Positions 1 through 10,850 of a stretch of 64,000 nucleotides of DNA are shown here, piece by piece (positions within the stretch are counted from its first letter, which is position 1; each line of letters begins with the position of its first letter). The stretch covers positions 1,736,001 to 1,800,000 of the forward strand of contig JAHCVI010000003.1 of assembly GCA_019096155.1 (NCBI GenBank). Direction: 5' to 3'. The notes beneath the pieces were generated by a model. The model saw only the letters and a list, made by a program, of their open reading frames with translations, was not told the DNA's origin and ran no database searches. The stretch is from Staphylotrichum longicolle. Its lineage: Eukaryota; Ascomycota; Sordariomycetes; Sordariales; Chaetomiaceae. The translations under genes were made by a program, and so were the position numbers.

Positions 1-374
1 TTGGTCAGGGAGTACTTCTCAACCCTGAAATGAAATGTCGGACCCCGTGGCGTAATGGCCAGGCGCATGTTGGTGTTTCCAGACTCGGACCTCGAGAACA
101 AGAGGAGATGAGTGACGCCCAGCGGGCCGCACATGGTCACGTAGTCGCGTAACCGGTTCGCCTTCCGTTCCCTGAGACGCGATGCTGTCCCTGGCTCCAT
201 GACTTTTCGAACATCGGTGGCCAGCTGACTGACACTGGTTCCAACCTCGCCGGCGCCAATGCGAATAACCATGCTCTTCGGGTCGCGGGAGTTTGCGTGG
301 CCCACAACCGCTGCCGGGGTGGCAGGGTTGTTTGCGCCCGCATGGGTTCTCTTTTTTGAGCGTCTCTTGGCCAT
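1..374 (-). CDS. SSF1: SSF1/Peter Pan-type Brix protein, N-terminal part (partial)
   Basis: Ribosome-biogenesis factor of the Brix superfamily, needed in the nucleolus for 27S pre-rRNA processing and 60S subunit assembly. The minus-strand frame opens with ATG at 374 and runs off the left edge, giving about 124 residues. It starts MAKRRSKKRTHAG, a basic N-terminus, and continues with SMVIRIGAGEVGTSVSQLA, a VMEPGTASRLRERK segment and the Brix-type stretch LRDYVTMCGPLGVTHLLLFS followed by NMRLAITPRGPTFHFRV. These match the opening of fungal SSF1/SSF2 and metazoan Peter Pan. No intron is needed in the visible part. It is divergent from RRP3, with 230 bases between the two start codons. The C-terminal two thirds lie outside the window. 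Confidence 0.9.
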   Translation of the reverse strand, partial: MAKRRSKKRTHAGANNPATPAAVVGHANSRDPKSMVIRIGAGEVGTSVSQLATDVRKVMEPGTASRLRERKANRLRDYVTMCGPLGVTHLLLFSRSESGNTNMRLAITPRGPTFHFRVEKYSLT

Positions 375-604
375 GGTGATGTCTGATGTTTGGGGTGCTT
401 GGTGGTTCTCGGTATGAAGCTCCGACGCGAATTGACGTCCACGACAATTCCAGCCCGGCAAAAATTTCGGTGGGGCGCGCGCTTATCGTGCATGCCCCAC
501 CGCCGATAAGCCTTATAATTTTGGGGGAAGTCGGTCGCTATCATCGTCGAGGTTCACATCAGACATTTCACATTCACCAGACCCAGACATAACGAGGGCC
601 CACA
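375..604. promoter_or_regulatory. Shared divergent promoter of SSF1 and RRP3
   Basis: The 230 bases between two opposed start codons must hold both promoters. An AAAAATTT element at 460-467 resembles the RRPE motif of yeast ribosome-biogenesis promoters. A perfect 8-base inverted repeat, GCTTATCG at 481-488 and CGATAAGC at 504-511, places two GATAAG sites head to head around a 15-base C-rich spacer. The motif matches are seen by eye; regulatory function is inferred. Confidence 0.6.
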
Positions 605-2314
605 ATGTCGGCAAAACGCAGGAAGGTCTCTCATGAGGCGGGCGCCATTAAGGATGCCTCCATTCAGGCTCCCAAGACCAAGTCAAAATCTCAGCCCGCC
701 TCGAAACCCAAAGAGCCAGTACCGTCCCCGAGCGACGACGACGAGTCCGTCACTATCGACAATGCTTCAGGCCAAGGGAACGGGGAGCCCGCTCAGAAGT
801 CGTTTCAAGACTTGGTATGCGAGAAGGCTCAAACATTTCCTGATTCAGAGAACTGACAGTATTGGCAGGGCATCGTCGACTCCCTCTGTGATGCCTGTGA
901 GCAACTTGGATACAAGAAGCCCACATCCATTCAAGAGCAGGCAATCCCGCTTGCCCTGCAAGACCGCGACATCATTGGTATTGCAGAGACCGGTAGCGGT
1001 AAAACAGCTGCATTCGCTCTCCCGATCCTCCAGGCCCTCCTCGACAAACCCCAGCCCCTGTTTGCCCTCGTGCTCGCCCCGACAAGAGAGCTTGCGGCGC
1101 AGATCGCACAGTCGTTTGAGGCGCTGGGATCCCTGATCTCCCTTCGGTGTGCTCTGATTCTGGGTGGTTTGGACATGGTGCAGCAGGCCATTGCCCTCGG
1201 AAAGAAGCCACACGTCGTGGTTGCCACGCCTGGCCGGCTCCTGGACCACCTGGAAAAGACCAAGGGCTTCAGCTTGTGAGTCTGCCCCTATCTTTAGGGC
1301 TCAAACCTGCTCCATGACGAAATACTAACTCTGGACTTTAGACGCAACCTTCGATATCTGGTGATGGACGAAGCCGATCGGTAAGATCCATTCTCTCTTT
1401 CCCTCAGGTGCCCCTGCTAAACCGTTTTGCAGTCTCCTTGACATGGACTTTGGCCCGATCCTCGAGAAGATTCTCAAATTCCTCCCCAGAGAACGCCGGA
1501 CCTTCCTCTTCTCGGCCACCATGTCCAGCAAGATCGAGAGCCTGCAGCGGGCCAGTCTCCGGGACCCCCTCAAAGTCAGCGTCTCGTCGTCCAAGTACCA
1601 GACCGTGTCGACGCTCGTGCAAAACTACCTCTTCATCCCGCACACCCACAAGGACACCTACCTGATCTACCTGTGCAACGAGTTCGCGGGCCAGACCATC
1701 ATCATCTTCACCCGAACCGTCCTCGAGACCCAGCGGATCGCCATCCTCCTCCGCACCCTCGGCATGGGCGCCATCCCGCTGCACGGCGGCCTCTCGCAGT
1801 CCGCCCGTCTCGGTGCCCTGAACAAGTTCCGCGCCGGCTCGCGCGAGATCCTCGTGGCCACCGACGTTGCTGCCCGTGGTCTCGATATCCCCAACGTCGA
1901 CTGTGTCATCAACTTCGATCTGCCGCAGGACTCCAAGACGTACGTGCATCGCGTGGGTCGTACGGCCCGCGCTGGCAAGTCCGGGCATGCCATCAGCCTT
2001 GTGACGCAATAGTAAGTTACCGCAAGATCGGCCACTTGATCACGCACAAACTCTAACTCCGGAACAGTGACCTCGAAATCTGGCTCCGCATTGAAGCGGC
2101 GCTGGGCACCAAGCTCACCGAGTACGCCTTGGAGAAGGACGAAGTCATGGTGTTCAAGCCCCGCGTGGAGGAGGCGCAGCGCCATGCCAAGACCGAGATG
2201 AAGCAGCTGATTGATGACCGTGGCAAGAAGGGCTCAGTGTTGAAGGGCGGGAAGGGGAAGAAGAGGGGTGCACCCGGGTCAAGCCGGGATAATATGGATG
2301 CTGAAGAGGGTTGA
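605..2314 (+). CDS. RRP3: RRP3 ATP-dependent DEAD-box RNA helicase
   Basis: DEAD-box helicase of 18S pre-rRNA processing (S. cerevisiae Rrp3, human DDX47), acting in the nucleolus. Five exons: 605-814, 869-1275, 1342-1380, 1433-2011 and 2068-2314, giving 493 residues. All introns are GT-AG and keep phase. The N-terminal 60 residues are Lys/Ser/Pro-rich. Helicase motifs appear in order: Q motif (GYKKPTSIQEQAIPLAL), motif I AETGSGKT, Ia PTRELAAQI, GG, TPGRLLDHL, motif II split over an intron as MDEAD|R LLDMDF, motif III FSATM, motif IV IIFTRT, motif V ATDVAARGLDIP and motif VI HRVGRTARAG. The tail is Lys/Gly-rich and ends DNMDAEEG. Exon 3 is only 39 bases. The gene converges with CWF19, with 189 bases between stop codons. 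Confidence 0.95.
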
Positions 2315-2503
2315 TTAAGAACGAGCAGAAAAGTTTGTGGCGTCTGGGAGGATGATCTAAAGGAGTCGGGCTAGATCTTTTGTTTTACGGAGTTAAGGCA
2401 ATGATACCGCGTATATCTGGGACACCACGTTGGTCAGAACAAATCAAGTCTTGCACCTCATGCCCCTCTCTATTCTCCTCTGCAACCACGGCCATCATAG
2501 ACT

Positions 2504-4703
2504 CTAGCCACCCTCCGTCAACACCCTGGTCCAGTCAAACTTCCTCCACCGCTTCTTGAACCCCTCCACCCGGTCATCATTCCTCACCCACCTCCCCTGC
2601 CGCTTGATCACATCCGGCTCGCAGTCCAACATGCCCCCGATAATCTCCCTCGCAAACAGATCCCCCCGGGGCCACCGCTCCGCGTCCTCGACCACATGGC
2701 CCAGCCCGCCATCCAGATCAAACCACACGTGAAAGTACGGCATCTCCCGGGCCAGGCTCCGGCGGAACGCCGCCCGGCCCAGCCCCTCCCTCGCCTTCTT
2801 GCCCGTGTCGATCACCTTCTTGTGCTGCGCCCACTCCTCGTCCGCGGACAGCATCGCCTCGCGGAAGAAGGCGGGCGCCGTGTCGCCCAGGTCGTAGGGG
2901 ATCGGCACGGCGACGAGCGCGGCGTGCAGCCGGCGGTGCGGCGCGGCGGCGTTCTCGTAGAAGAGCACCTCGCGCCCTTGGTCGTGGTACAGGCGGGTCA
3001 GCGACTTCATGAAGTTGCGCAGCTCCTCCCACTCGTCGTCGTCGCACTCGAGGAGGTTGGTGCGGTGGCTGAGCGGCACGATGACGGCGCCGCCTTCGGC
3101 GCCCGTGAGTTCGGGGAGGGGGCAGGGTGAGGTAGGTGCGTGTGGCGAGGGCGAGGACCGGGGCGAGGGGCAGGTTCTGGGGGGGGTTGCGGTCCTCGTG
3201 GTAGCAGAGCGGGCAGGTGTCGAGGATGCGGTTGAGCTTCTTGTACTCGGTCACGGCGATGTTTTTGAGGGAGGCGTCGGTCTTGTGGACGCGCTTGGCG
3301 AGCTTCTCGGCGTTTTCGTCGAGGTACTCGAGGTCGTTGTCGAAGCGGGCGTCCTTGGCGATGCGCTCGGCCAGGCGGGCGCCTTCGCCGCCGGCTTGGC
3401 CGCGCGTGCGGCGCTCCTCGCGCACCATGTCCTCGATGGACATGTCTTCGTTGGCTTCGACCTGGCCGCGCTCGACGCCGCGCTTCGTGGTGATGGACTT
3501 GACTTCACCGCGGGGCCCCGCGAGCATCCGGTTGTGGGAGGCGTCGAGCACGACGGCGGCATTGGAGGCGGTACCGGTGCTGAAGGCGGCCACGGCGGCG
3601 TTGTAATCTTTCTCAAGCTGGGCGGTCTCTGGAGCGTTGCGGAGTTTGGCTTTCATGAGCTGGGCGCGCATGCGGTTGAGCGCGGATTGGTCCATCGGAG
3701 GCGCGGGTTCGATCATGTCCTCAATGACCACACCCTGCTCAGGGGGTGGGGATGCAGAGAGCGCGCGCGCTGGCCGAGCCTTGGACATCCTTTCGGCAAA
3801 GAGCTCCCCCGTCGGTTTCTCTTTTCCGACGTAGCCCTGGCCATAAACCTTTCGCCTGTCCATTTCGATCTTCTCTTCTCTGGCCTCGTCAAACTCCCGC
3901 AGGGTCCCGAACCTCTCCTCGGCCACTTCGTCAACTGGACGGCCTGTTTGTTCCGAAATGGTGTAGACCGCCTTGAGTTTGGTCATCCGCCACTGTGAGC
4001 CTTCGTCGCCAAACTTGTAACTGACTTCCCGTGCGATGAGCTCCGCCGGTTCCTCCCCTCGCTCCTGTATATCTGCCAGCCCTCTGTTCAATTCACGATC
4101 GTGCAGGACCCTAGGCGTTTCTTCTCTAGCTGGCGATGGGCTTTTCCTCTTCCCTCCTCGGTGAATGTAATCGATATCTACGGCCGAGGGCGCAGTCATC
4201 CAGGAGTCGCGGACGAGGGGTGTTGCGTTGTCTGGGGTCTTCTCCTCGTCGGGAAGGGGAAGATCTTCCTTGGGGTCGGATAGCTTCAAATCCTTGATGT
4301 CTTTTGCCGAGCGTCTTTCGTGCCTGTCGTTTCGATCCCTCGACCTCTCCCTTGATCTGTGTCTGTGTCTATGCCGCGAGCTGGATTCATCTTCGTCTCG
4401 AGAATGGCGAGAGCGCTTGTGCCGGTGCCCATCGCCGTCGGGATCATCATCTCCTGGCCGTTCATGGCCGCGCCTATCCCTGCCACCACTACGGTCTTTG
4501 CGCTCGTCCCTGTCCCTGTCTCGATCGCGGTGTCTGTGCCTGTCACTCGTCCCGTCGCCCGTCCGGTCGCGATCGGTTGACCTCTCGCGATGATGGTGGT
4601 GTCTGTGTTTCCTCTCGCGGCGTGTTTCCCTTTTCTTGCGCGCGCGCTCCCGTTCAGCTTTCTCGGCAGCCAATGCCTTCTCGAAGTCATGTAGGCTGTC
4701 CAT
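2504..4703 (-). CDS. CWF19: CWF19-like splicing factor (CwfJ family), with one apparent frameshift
   Basis: Spliceosome-associated CwfJ/Cwf19 family protein, linked to late splicing and lariat turnover in the nucleus. The chosen ATG at 4703 gives MDSLHDFEKALAAEKAERE, the usual start of the family. An upstream in-frame extension to 4823 looks like leader sequence. The first 170 residues are extremely rich in Arg, Asp, His and Lys (RD/RS-like). The CwfJ_C_1 domain begins near LNRILDTCPLCYHEDRN and carries a CxxC...H-type zinc motif. After LATRTYLTLPPP at about 3113 the frame is lost. The conserved continuation (VPLSHRTNLLECDDDEWEEL, FYENAAAPHRRLHAAL, MPYFHVWFDLDGGLGHVVED, WPRGDLFAREIIGGMLD) is in the next frame and ends at 2504. 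One surplus C in the CCCCCTCCCC stretch (plus-strand 3113-3122) explains this. No intron fits. I infer an intact gene with a sequence error. Confidence 0.88.
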
Positions 4704-6325
4704 CCTTGCGTTGTCAGCACAGTCTAGCGGCTGCCGTGCGGTGGAGTGTTGAGAGCAATTGAATGCCAAGACACAAGCTGTGATGAAACTGGTGGAGTGA
4801 CGTCTGCCGCTGCATGGCGGCATGTGGAACGTGCACCGCTGGAGCTGCTAAGTGGCAGGCCCCCACCAAACAGCACGGCTCTCTGGAATGCTTCGTCGTC
4901 TGTCTCAGATCGTTGCAGGTATCCGTTCTTCTCGTCGTTCTACGCACCACCAAATCATGGCTTGATTACTTTGAAAGAATTAACGCCGGGTCCTCTGATA
5001 GGTACATATTTTACGCCATGCTTTAGATGCATTCATAAAGTGAGGTAACAATGCAAACGACTGTTTTAGGCCCATGTTTAGGGCGATATTTCCCTGCAAG
5101 TCGCGTTTCCTTAGGCGAGCCTAAATTTGGAGCTGCGGCCCACAACCAAGCACAGTCTCGCTCACTGTGCTCCTCTTTTGGCGCCGGCAGTCCAACCAGC
5201 AACTTCAAAGGGTCCGGCCAGTTCTCGGAGCCACAACCCGGACACCAGACTGGCCTGGGCTTTTGTCTTGTCGCTCTGCCCCCGTGCTTGCCCTGTGAGA
5301 AGCTGCCTTTTTCTCGCCTTTGAACCATCCGATGTTGGGATTGCAGAAAACCCCCCCACTCGAGAACGGAGGATGCCGATGACGAGAAAGCTACTCCAAG
5401 TGCCATCGGCCGCATCTCGAACGTCCGCCCAGCCTCTCGACTGCACGGTGACATGTGTGGCACCTGCAACAGCCCGTTGCACTTGTGGCAGGATGCAAGT
5501 GACGTAGAGATTTGGCGTTGTGTGACGGCAGCTTTTCACATCCATCGCCTTCGCTGCTTGGCTTCCAGCAAGCATGGCCTTTCGAACCGTGTTGCTCAGA
5601 CACCTTGAAAAGCAATGAGTTCGCCACGATCTTTGAGTGTCCAGATTGAGCTTAGCAGAGAGTCCAGCCAGAGCTTCATCCGGTTCTCGAGATTTGACAC
5701 GGGGCATACTTCAAGGCCATTTGTACACAACTCGTGTTGAGATGTGTCCAGGTCTTTCTTTCGCCTCCTTTGAACCAGAGCATGTCTGGATGAAGTGTGG
5801 TAGACGTGGGTGGTTAGTCCCTTGCTACAATGCCATCTCAAAGAAGGAAGCACGTGGTTCACTAGAACAAAAGGGGCTTTGTCGAGATGTTATTTGAGTC
5901 GAAGCGCAATGCGGGACACAAAGCCTGCCCTGTGGTGGCGACCTGGGGGCCTCAAACTCGGCCGTTCGACTGAGCTTGTGACCCCGGAAACTCAACTGCC
6001 GGGAGGCTTGGAGCGGCGTGAGATGAGTGGACCCACAAGATTGCTGTGCCGGGCAGCCACGGATACAGCATGTCTCAGTGAGCCCATCACGACGACGTGA
6101 CTGTCGATGCTGCGAACATTACTAAACAACAAGTGCATGAGAAACAGGTATGTAAAAAGTTCGTGTATTACCCAAACATCTAACGCCATGAGATCCATGA
6201 TTCCAAACCAGCCATTTTAGACGCCCAGCTTCTCCAATCTCTGTTAACCTTGAGAGCCAAAACCCGGGGTATAAGCCACTGCACGCTTTCACATTTGCCC
6301 TTGCCATCCATGACTCCCCAACCGC
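4704..6325. other. Intergenic, promoter side of CWF19 and 3' side of the DUF7053 gene
   Basis: About 1.6 kb without a supportable gene. The longest open frame (minus, 5162-5707, about 180 codons) shows no domain, signal or compositional sign of coding and is treated as chance. CWF19 transcription starts here going left. Confidence 0.5.
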
Positions 6326-7624
6326 TCACTGCGCGTAATTGTACCTCTGCCCCAGCTGTCCATGTCCGTACTGAGGTTGCCCGGGTGGGCCCTTAACGGC
6401 GTAGTCGGCCGGGTTATATGGAACATGGTACGGAGGCGGCTGGGCAGCACGCGGTGTCGCCAGCTTATCGGCCTGGTACTCCTCGCTCGTCTCTTGGGTC
6501 GTCGGGAGTGGCGCGGAAAAGCCCAGACCCTTGTTCTCGAGACCTGGGGATCCGAGGCTGGAAGAGACAGATACGGGGCGGGAGCCGGCGGTTGCCCATT
6601 GCCCACCTACTGACGGGTTTGGGCTGATGTTGGGGTGCTGGCTGGGATCGATCAAGGATTCGCGGTTGCTTTCCGGTGACACCCGGTGCGCTTGCTGTGG
6701 CGACTGCCTCTCGGGCTGAAGGTCAGAAGACGCGTGAAAATAGTCTCCGGGCATTTCGACAGGGGCGTTGACTGGCGTATTTGCTTCTGCGCCTGGGAGT
6801 TCTTGAGGCGCTTCGAGGGACCCAGCGGCGGGATAAGGATTGACGGCGCCACCACCCTGCGATCCGGCGGTGCCGGGCCGGTAAAATCCAGAATACCTAG
6901 ACTGGACACGCGGAACCTGGTACGGCGTGGGTGGTGAGCCAATCGGCGGCGACCCGCTGACTGAGGGTGAGTAACTGAGCCTCGTGGGCGACGGGAGCGG
7001 TGACTTGAGAGTGTTGCTGCGGTCGGCTGGGTTGATGGTCTTGAGCTTGCCGTCCTCGATCATGGCTTGGAGCATCCCAGCATCCAGCAGCTCTGCCTTC
7101 TTGATCATGCGCCTTACCATCTCGCCGCTCGCCTTCTTCAGCTGTGACTTGACGAAGCTCATGACGGTCAGGTTGCATTTGATCTCGATGTCCTCCCGGA
7201 GATACAACCCGTCTGCGGGCACGCCGAGCGCCTGTAAGCCAATCTCGGCGATCTCGGGCGGCTCGACGCCGGGCTGGTTGCCGGAAATGCAGTACTTGTT
7301 TCGGAGGTCGACGTTCATGGGTGCATAGATGTGAGTCTGCAGGCCCCACGGCATATCGTGGAAGCAGCCGTTGAACTTGATGGTCGAGGCGCCCATCTTG
7401 CCGATGCCCGGAACGAACTGGATGCGCTCCGTGATTTCATACCATGTCGAGTAGTACTCGTCCGTCTCCGCATTGTGTGGCGCCGGGATGGGCTTGTGCC
7501 CGAGGACGAGCGGGTTCAAGGTGATTACTTCGGAGTGTGAGTGGAGAATGTCAATCGCCAACTGGCGAGGAATGAAGCCCGGGATGGGCGTGATGATTGT
7601 GAAGTTTTCCTTTTTCCGCAACAT
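6326..7624 (-). CDS. DUF7053 domain protein
   Basis: Fungal-specific DUF7053 family protein of unknown function, 432 residues in one exon. ATG at 7624 gives MLRKKENFTIITPIPGFIPR, the typical family start. Upstream in-frame codons lack a better start. Residues 1-175 hold the domain: the LDILHSHSEVITLNPLV-like first block, DEYYSTWYEITERIQF, then NGCFHDMPWGLQTHIYAPM and LYLREDIEIKCNLTVMSFVK. This is followed by a Lys-rich helix (SQLKKASGEMVRRMIKKAE). Residues from about 220 to the end are disordered, rich in Pro, Ser, Gly and Tyr, ending QYGHGQLGQRYNYAQ. The fold is thought to be START/polyketide-cyclase-like, which is recollection rather than something visible here. It is divergent from GPN1. 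Confidence 0.8.
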   Translation of the reverse strand: MLRKKENFTIITPIPGFIPRQLAIDILHSHSEVITLNPLVLGHKPIPAPHNAETDEYYSTWYEITERIQFVPGIGKMGASTIKFNGCFHDMPWGLQTHIYAPMNVDLRNKYCISGNQPGVEPPEIAEIGLQALGVPADGLYLREDIEIKCNLTVMSFVKSQLKKASGEMVRRMIKKAELLDAGMLQAMIEDGKLKTINPADRSNTLKSPLPSPTRLSYSPSVSGSPPIGSPPTPYQVPRVQSRYSGFYRPGTAGSQGGGAVNPYPAAGSLEAPQELPGAEANTPVNAPVEMPGDYFHASSDLQPERQSPQQAHRVSPESNRESLIDPSQHPNISPNPSVGGQWATAGSRPVSVSSSLGSPGLENKGLGFSAPLPTTQETSEEYQADKLATPRAAQPPPYHVPYNPADYAVKGPPGQPQYGHGQLGQRYNYAQ

Positions 7625-8489
7625 GGCGGGCGGTTGTCCCGAAAGCGGGCACGCTGCTTGTTGGCGTGAGGGAATCAGACACAGTGATGATCCGAGGGAC
7701 TCGAGGAAGGTTGACCAGTTGCAGCGTGTGGGATATTGCAGCGCGCAGGGAGCTTGATCCGACAATGGACCTGAAAGAAATGGCCAGGGCGGGACAGGGG
7801 GAAGCAGCGGTCTTTATCCGAGGCGCAGCTTGGGGAGAAATGGAGGGGTGCGACTGTGCTTTGCTGGCGCTCGGGAGGCTGGCATTGCAGGCCGCCCGTT
7901 GGTTGATGCGAGGAAATGGCACCAACTGCGTAAACGGTGCAGGGCCAAGAACAAGGTCAGTCAATGGGCCAATCCGCCTCGGCGAGCCTTTGTCCCGGGG
8001 AGGATGACGTGACCGCCGCGTGGCTGCTTCTCGCCAACAATTGATTCAAAATGAAAAGCTGCAAGTATGGAGGAGGGAGCAACTCAATGTTGTCCATCCG
8101 CAGATGAAATACCGATGCCACCTCGGTCTGGGATGGCAACCCAGATCTCTGGCTGGACCCCTACCGACCCAGAGCCCAACTTCAAGCGGGGTTGATGATC
8201 CCTGGGATGAAATGCAAGGGCTCCCAGACAGCAGCATCGGCACAAGCTGGAACTGCGCAGCCAGCCTTATGGGTGGTGGATCTGCCATGTGCTAAAAAGA
8301 GCCGAGTGCACAGTGCCGCCAGGGTGCTCCAAAAACCGCAATTCGCAGCCTGGAAGCTTGAAGATTGCCCCACTCACCCCGCCATCCCATCGAATTTCCG
8401 ATTCCGACACATCCCTCCAGCATCCATTTCGAGAAGAGAGATCCCCCAGGTCCAGGAGTAGACATTTTCCCCTCCTCAGTGCCTCCGAT
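7625..8489. other. Divergent promoter region, DUF7053 gene / GPN1
   Basis: 865 bases between the two start codons, with no convincing open frame. The part next to GPN1 (about 8360-8489) is CT-rich, as in many fungal 5' leaders. No TATA box stands out. Confidence 0.5.
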
Positions 8490-9730
8490 ATGGATTCAGC
8501 TCCAGCAGCAGCGACCAGCCCGGAGGGGCAAACAGACCAGCCCATCGTGGTTGTCTGTGTCGGCATGGCGGGTTCGTCGTCGATGTTTTATCGTGAAAGC
8601 TTGCGAGACTGACAACCACTCCAGGATCGGGGAAGACGACATTCATGCAGCGCATCAATGCCCATCTGCACGGAAAGAAAGAGCCGCCGTATGTCATTAA
8701 TCTCGACCCAGCCGTCACGCACTCGCCGTTCCAGAGCAACATCGATATCCGCGACTCAGTCAACTACAAGAAAGTGATGGAAGAGTACAACCTGGGCCCC
8801 AACGGAGGGATCATGACGTCGCTCAATCTCTTCACCACCAAAGTTGATCAGGTCCTGGGTCTTCTCGAGAAGAGAGCGGCGCCAGACCCGGCGAACCCGG
8901 CGCGGAAGCCCATCAAGCACATTCTAGTCGACACCCCTGGTCAGATCGAGGTCTTCGTCTGGTCAGCATCCGGCAGCATTCTGCTCGATTCTCTGGCTTC
9001 CTCGTTCCCGACAGTAATCGCCTACATCGTCGACACTCCGCGCACGAGCTCGACGTCGACATTCATGAGCAACATGCTCTATGCCTGCAGCATTCTCTAC
9101 AAGACGAAGCTGCCGATGATCGTGGTGTTCAACAAGACCGATGCCAAGGACGCGACTTTTGCAAAAGAGTGGATGACTGACTACGAAGCCTTTCAAGAGG
9201 CTCTGAACAACGACGAGTCAAGCAACGCTTTTGGCGGCCAGGAGGGCGAAGGTGCTGGGAGCGGGTACATGGGCAGCCTGCTCAACAGCATGAGTCTGAT
9301 GTTGGAGGAGTTCTACAGCCACCTCAGCGTGGTGAGCGTGAGTGCGATGCAGGGCACTGGCATCGACGACTTTTTTGAGGCGGTTAAGGAGAAGGCAGAG
9401 GAGTTCAAGCGGGATTACCAGCCGGAGCTCGATCGGAGGCGCGCGGAGCGGGAAGAAACCAAGAAAAAGCAACGGGAGAAAGAGCTGGATAAGATGATGA
9501 AGGGCATGTCGATGGGGGGCCAGGACTCGACGAAGATGGCGGGTGACATCGAGGAGGAAGATGACAACATGGAGCCGCTCAGCCCAGACGAGGACAGCGA
9601 CGACGAGATCGACGACGAGCTGGACCGCGAGGGTCTCCAGGCGAGATACGAGGCAGCGACGCAGCAACAGGCGGACTCTACAACCGCTGACGCGAGCTTC
9701 GCCAAATATTTGCACTCCCAGCGTCAATGA
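8490..9730 (+). CDS. NPA3: GPN-loop GTPase 1 (Npa3/XAB1)
   Basis: GPN1 GTPase, needed for assembly and nuclear import of RNA polymerase II (and probably I and III). Two exons, 8490-8571 and 8625-9730, give 395 residues. The 53-base intron splits the P-loop, which joins as VVVCVGMAGSGKTTFMQRI. Other hallmarks are LDPAV, the GPN loop in YNLGPNGGIMTSLN, the G3 motif DTPGQIEVF, the G4 motif VFNKTDAKD and the helical segment after it. The last 110 residues are charged: a Lys/Arg/Glu coiled-coil-like stretch (RRRAEREETKKKQREKELDK) and an acidic patch EEEDDNMEPLSPDEDSDDE. Length and layout match fungal Npa3. It converges with the RPB12 gene. Confidence 0.95.
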
Positions 9731-10130
9731 GACCTGAGTTGACCCAAGAGGAGGAGGAGAGAAGCGCGGCGGTCAGGACATCAGCATTATCGGCGTTTGG
9801 ACAGGGTGATATCACGTTTAGGTACAAGGACTCAGCGAAACGTCACTAGAAAATTTGTTTATGAACCATGCCTGTCTTCCCTCAGTGATATGTCCCAAAA
9901 CGCCGTGATCGGGTCCGATGCCAGTTGCCGATTCTTTACCAACAGAGAAGGTCTTGCCCGACCCAAGATTGTCATCCGCATCGTCCACATCCCCCAGTTT
10001 CCTCTACCCAACGCCTCAACCCCTCCGTGTATTTGACTTTACCGCGCCTCGAACTGCACCATCCTACACCGACACTGTCAGCAAACTCCTTTCTGTCTTT
10101 CAGAGCCAGGGCGGATTCTCCGTCCGTCCC
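9731..10130. other. Convergent 3' flanks of GPN1 and RPB12
   Basis: 400 bases that must contain both 3' ends. Nothing else is seen. Confidence 0.5.
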
Positions 10131-10352
10131 TTACCTCTTAGTCCTCTCCTTGTACAGCACGCGCGCGCCGCACTTTTGACAGCGGATGGGCGCGCCCTTC
10201 TCCAGCGGCACGCGCACGGCGCAGTCGCCGCACATGTAGTACATGACGCCGCCGCTCTCGCCCGCGTAGTCGCGCGGCGCCGGGGCGCTGAAGGCGCCGC
10301 CGCCGGTGTTGCCGGAGCCCGTCGTCGGAACCTGGTACTGCTCGCGAGACAT
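10131..10352 (-). CDS. RPB12: RNA polymerases I, II and III shared subunit RPABC4
   Basis: Smallest shared subunit of the three nuclear RNA polymerases (Rpb12/RPC10, ABC10-alpha). A single exon codes for 73 residues from ATG at 10352. The N-terminal 35 residues are a variable, Gly-rich arm. The zinc ribbon follows: YMCGDCAVRVPLEKGAPIRC and then QKCGARVLYKERTKR, so two CxxC pairs about 15 residues apart, with the conserved C-terminal RVLYKERTKR. It is convergent with GPN1, whose product helps import the polymerase containing this subunit, and divergent from the HIT gene. Confidence 0.95.
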   Translation of the reverse strand: MSREQYQVPTTGSGNTGGGAFSAPAPRDYAGESGGVMYYMCGDCAVRVPLEKGAPIRCQKCGARVLYKERTKR

Positions 10353-10850
10353 GGTGGTGGAACGAGGTTTGTTCTGGGTGTGCGCACGGGGTGGAGGGAG
10401 GTCGGGTTGCGGGGGGTTGGAGTGGGCGTTTTCTTTGATGGATGGCGTCGGAGTTGATGGTAATGACTGTAATGGATGGGCGGCGGCCTTGGACCTGGGC
10501 GAGGGGCTGCATGCGGCAGAAAAATTGGCGGCGGGATGTGGCAGAATGGTCAGGCAGTGGGTCGCACCAGAGACCGGTCACGTGGGGTCGTGTTGTCTTG
10601 GGCCGAGGTTGGTTCCCGGCAGGCAAGGACGGGAGGTTGCACTCAAGTTGCGATCCAGGAAGGAACGGGTTTCAAATCGATGCTTGGGGCTCTGCTCTCT
10701 TACACTTCTTCCGAGTCTAGAACCACATCATCTCACCGCCTACTCACCTGAGGCCTGCGGGCACTTTCGATCCAAACCTGCCCCTCCACATCTCGACGCC
10801 AGTTTCCCATCCCATCCATAAGCCGCGATACTAAACACAGAAACGGCACC
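10353..10850. other. Divergent promoter region, RPB12 / HIT hydrolase
   Basis: 498 bases between opposed start codons. No TATA box or other clear element was recognised. A CT-rich stretch precedes the HIT start. Confidence 0.45.

Noticed and set aside
5162..5707. 181-codon minus-strand open frame upstream of CWF19.
   Set aside because: No recognisable protein features, and it lies in a promoter region.
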